DNA from: Craspedostauros australis
Lineage: Eukaryota; Bacillariophyta; Bacillariophyceae; Mastogloiales; Achnanthaceae
Direction: 5' to 3'
NCBI GenBank assembly: GCA_026770025.1
Contig: JAMXDE010000013.1
Span: forward strand, 310,001 to 374,000
DNA: 64,000 nt
The notes under the pieces were generated by a model, which was not told where the DNA came from, searched no databases, and was given only the letters and a program-made list of their open reading frames with translations. Made by a program: the position numbers and the translations under genes. Shown piece after piece: positions 62,313 to 64,000 of the stretch. The stretch's first letter is position 1; the number at the start of each line of letters is the position of its first letter.

Positions 62313-64000
62313 TTATGATAATGTGCCGAACATAACAGTATGGTCGCCACCTTCATGGTTGCTGTCGTCATTTCCATCCACGAATACGTTCTGCGCGTCG
62401 TTGTCGGCATCGACAGAATCGTCATCGTCGTCCCGGTATGGCAAGTCCTCAACGACAATATCGTCAGAGAACGATGGGGGCGGCGTAGGTACACTGTGAT
62501 TTGACGCAAACTCCACAACGTCCCCGTTCAGACAGTCCTCCTCTGTGACGCCAAGTGTCCGCCAGGCGACTGGCCGTTGGAATCCCAACAGGAATCCATA
62601 CGTTAAGAAGGACCCCGCCATGGCACTCAGCACGGTCGTCATCAACACGAAGAAGCCAAAATGCTTAGCAATCATGGATGGTATCTGGTCGTTGCTATCG
62701 CCATCGCTGTTGCCGTTGCCATCTTCAGATCGTTGCGCTGATGCATCCTGATGCCCCTCGCAGGGTCGATGTCGTTTGGCGAATGGTCGGATGCGATCCA
62801 TCAACACTGCAATGTCACAAAGATCGGTATCGGGAGGGCATCCATCCATCAGGTGCGTGCGCACTTCTCCATTGTACAACAAACGGAATGCTCTGTCGGA
62901 CGATGAAGGATAAAGAGTGGCGTCCTTGTTCCCATTCAGGTTGATTGCATGGATCTCGATGATGAACATGCTGGCGTACGGTGCCCACTCCCCGTCAAAG
63001 ACCCTGGGTCCCAACGCGGCCATGATGGGCATGACCGTCGTGTCGTGAGCGGAGAAGAGGGCGAGCTTGGATGGTGGCCGTTTGGGGCAGCACACTTGTT
63101 TCGGAGGTTGCTGCGCGGTGAATGCCTCCAAATTTGGCAAGACTTCTGCCCACATGGGTCCCATGGACACCTTTGCGTATTCGCTGTCGTTGGCCGTGTA
63201 CACCATGGTGGAAAGCTTGCTGTCGAGTTTGAGCAGGCGTTGGAAGAGATCAGTTCCGTACTCTTGGTGGTGCGGGTTGGCTTGCGGGTCATCGCCGCTG
63301 TTGGAATCGGCGGATGGTGATGGCGGTCGATAGTCATTGAGCGACTCCGGCAGTGGCCGATCGGTGCACATGGTCGTCATGAGACAGTCGATGGTATCCA
63401 TGTCCGCGTTGGGCAGTCCCAGAACTTCGCGCTGGAACCTCCGCAGCGTCTGAACTTCCTGCGATGTGTTGTAGGATTGGAAGGTGTCAGTTTGTTCGAA
63501 TTCTTCTCTGAGATCGTTCAAGGCCGGGCACACGCGTCCGTTGGGACCCAGGATGTCACCGTACCGATCGGCGACGTGCAGCGGAATGATGGGTGTGTAA
63601 CCACCTGAGCGTTGCACGAAGGATTGGATTTCCTGACCGATCAAGCCGCGAATGAAAACCTGTCCGGACATGAGCGTTCGCTGATCATCATCGACACGGA
63701 AGTAGAGGTTGGAAACGTCCCAAGGGTCGTCCTTGTTGACCGCATCGTCTTCCCCAACGTCGATGAGGTTCAACCGTTGGTCTGTGTTGGTGTCATCATC
63801 ATCTTTCGCATCCGCGCCTGACCCTGTTGCTGACGATGGCGAGTTCGTGCTGTCGTAGATGTAGGCGCGACGCAGATGCTCTCCATTGGCGATCTCCTGA
63901 TGGTAGCCTCGCAGCAGGAGCTGACCCATCTGGCAGGTGCCGTTGAACTCGTTGCGGAGATTGTCCGCTGGATCCATGAGGGCGTCGTAGCGCTTTTCGT
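62313..64000 (-). CDS. Histidine acid phosphatase with C-terminal membrane anchor (5' end outside window)
   Basis: Open from the right window edge to the stop at 62313; at least 561 residues visible, N-terminus (including the expected RHG catalytic motif) not in the window. Visible parts: YDALMDPADNLRNEFNGTCQMGQLLLRGYHQEIANGEHLR is the GQL...G..LR region, TLMSGQVFIRGL and the catalytic ALFSAHDTTVMPIMAAL carrying the second His. A membrane segment lies 130 residues from the end (GFFVLMTTVLSAMAGSFLTYGFLLGF) followed by an acidic cytosolic tail, as in lysosomal or surface acid phosphatases. The family removes phosphate from monoesters. The stop is 213 bp from the convergent RRM gene. Confidence 0.88.
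   Translation of the reverse strand, partial: EKRYDALMDPADNLRNEFNGTCQMGQLLLRGYHQEIANGEHLRRAYIYDSTNSPSSATGSGADAKDDDDTNTDQRLNLIDVGEDDAVNKDDPWDVSNLYFRVDDDQRTLMSGQVFIRGLIGQEIQSFVQRSGGYTPIIPLHVADRYGDILGPNGRVCPALNDLREEFEQTDTFQSYNTSQEVQTLRRFQREVLGLPNADMDTIDCLMTTMCTDRPLPESLNDYRPPSPSADSNSGDDPQANPHHQEYGTDLFQRLLKLDSKLSTMVYTANDSEYAKVSMGPMWAEVLPNLEAFTAQQPPKQVCCPKRPPSKLALFSAHDTTVMPIMAALGPRVFDGEWAPYASMFIIEIHAINLNGNKDATLYPSSSDRAFRLLYNGEVRTHLMDGCPPDTDLCDIAVLMDRIRPFAKRHRPCEGHQDASAQRSEDGNGNSDGDSNDQIPSMIAKHFGFFVLMTTVLSAMAGSFLTYGFLLGFQRPVAWRTLGVTEEDCLNGDVVEFASNHSVPTPPPSFSDDIVVEDLPYRDDDDDSVDADNDAQNVFVDGNDDSNHEGGDHTVMFGTLS

Noticed and set aside
1-64000. CRISPR array, rRNA or bacterial operon signals
   Set aside because: None found; introns and eukaryotic families show nuclear eukaryote DNA.

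Overview
The window is nuclear DNA from a eukaryotic alga, most likely a stramenopile and probably a diatom. The evidence is moderate base composition, short spliceosomal introns (about 290-410 bp, GTACGT or GTAAGT donors, CAG acceptors), a small gene carrying the ILGDNP-type motif I associate with diatom proteins, and a protein with a signal peptide followed by an Ala-Cys-Phe transit start like the plastid bipartite presequence. All assignments are by eye from the sequence.

Layout, left to right. Two related SET-domain methyltransferase genes lie in tandem on the minus strand (1-3641; the first runs off the left edge). A two-exon PAS-domain gene (6334-8163) and a VPS20/CHMP6 ESCRT-III gene (10758-11444) are on the plus strand. 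A very large intronless ARF-GEF with Sec7 and PH domains (11723-17626), a three-exon PEX1 peroxisomal AAA ATPase (18634-22879), a three-exon terminal nucleotidyltransferase with an RGG and Q-rich N-terminus (23429-28834) and a small two-exon ILGDNP-motif gene (30375-31174) follow on the minus strand. A 6.05-kb DNA transposon with about 166-bp terminal inverted repeats and a 1170-residue transposase occupies 33724-39774. A TenA-family gene and an exostosin-type glycosyltransferase follow on the minus strand. From 44846 a Sen1/senataxin-type helicase gene runs on the plus strand to 59673, but its first coding exon is split by an 8.7-kb non-LTR retrotransposon (45847-54548) flanked by an 18-bp target duplication. 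A plastid-type RRM protein (60186-62099) and the 3' part of a membrane-anchored histidine acid phosphatase (62313 to beyond the right edge) close the window.

The genes do not form an operon or an obvious pathway; they are ordinary housekeeping genes (membrane traffic, peroxisome import, RNA tailing, transcription termination, thiamin salvage, glycosylation) with 0.2-2.7 kb gaps rich in microsatellites. The most notable points are the retrotransposon that interrupts an otherwise complete Sen1 gene, the 19-nt microexon that encodes that gene's Walker A loop, a WW-like module inside its helicase core, and the TIR transposon whose transposase I cannot place in a named superfamily.
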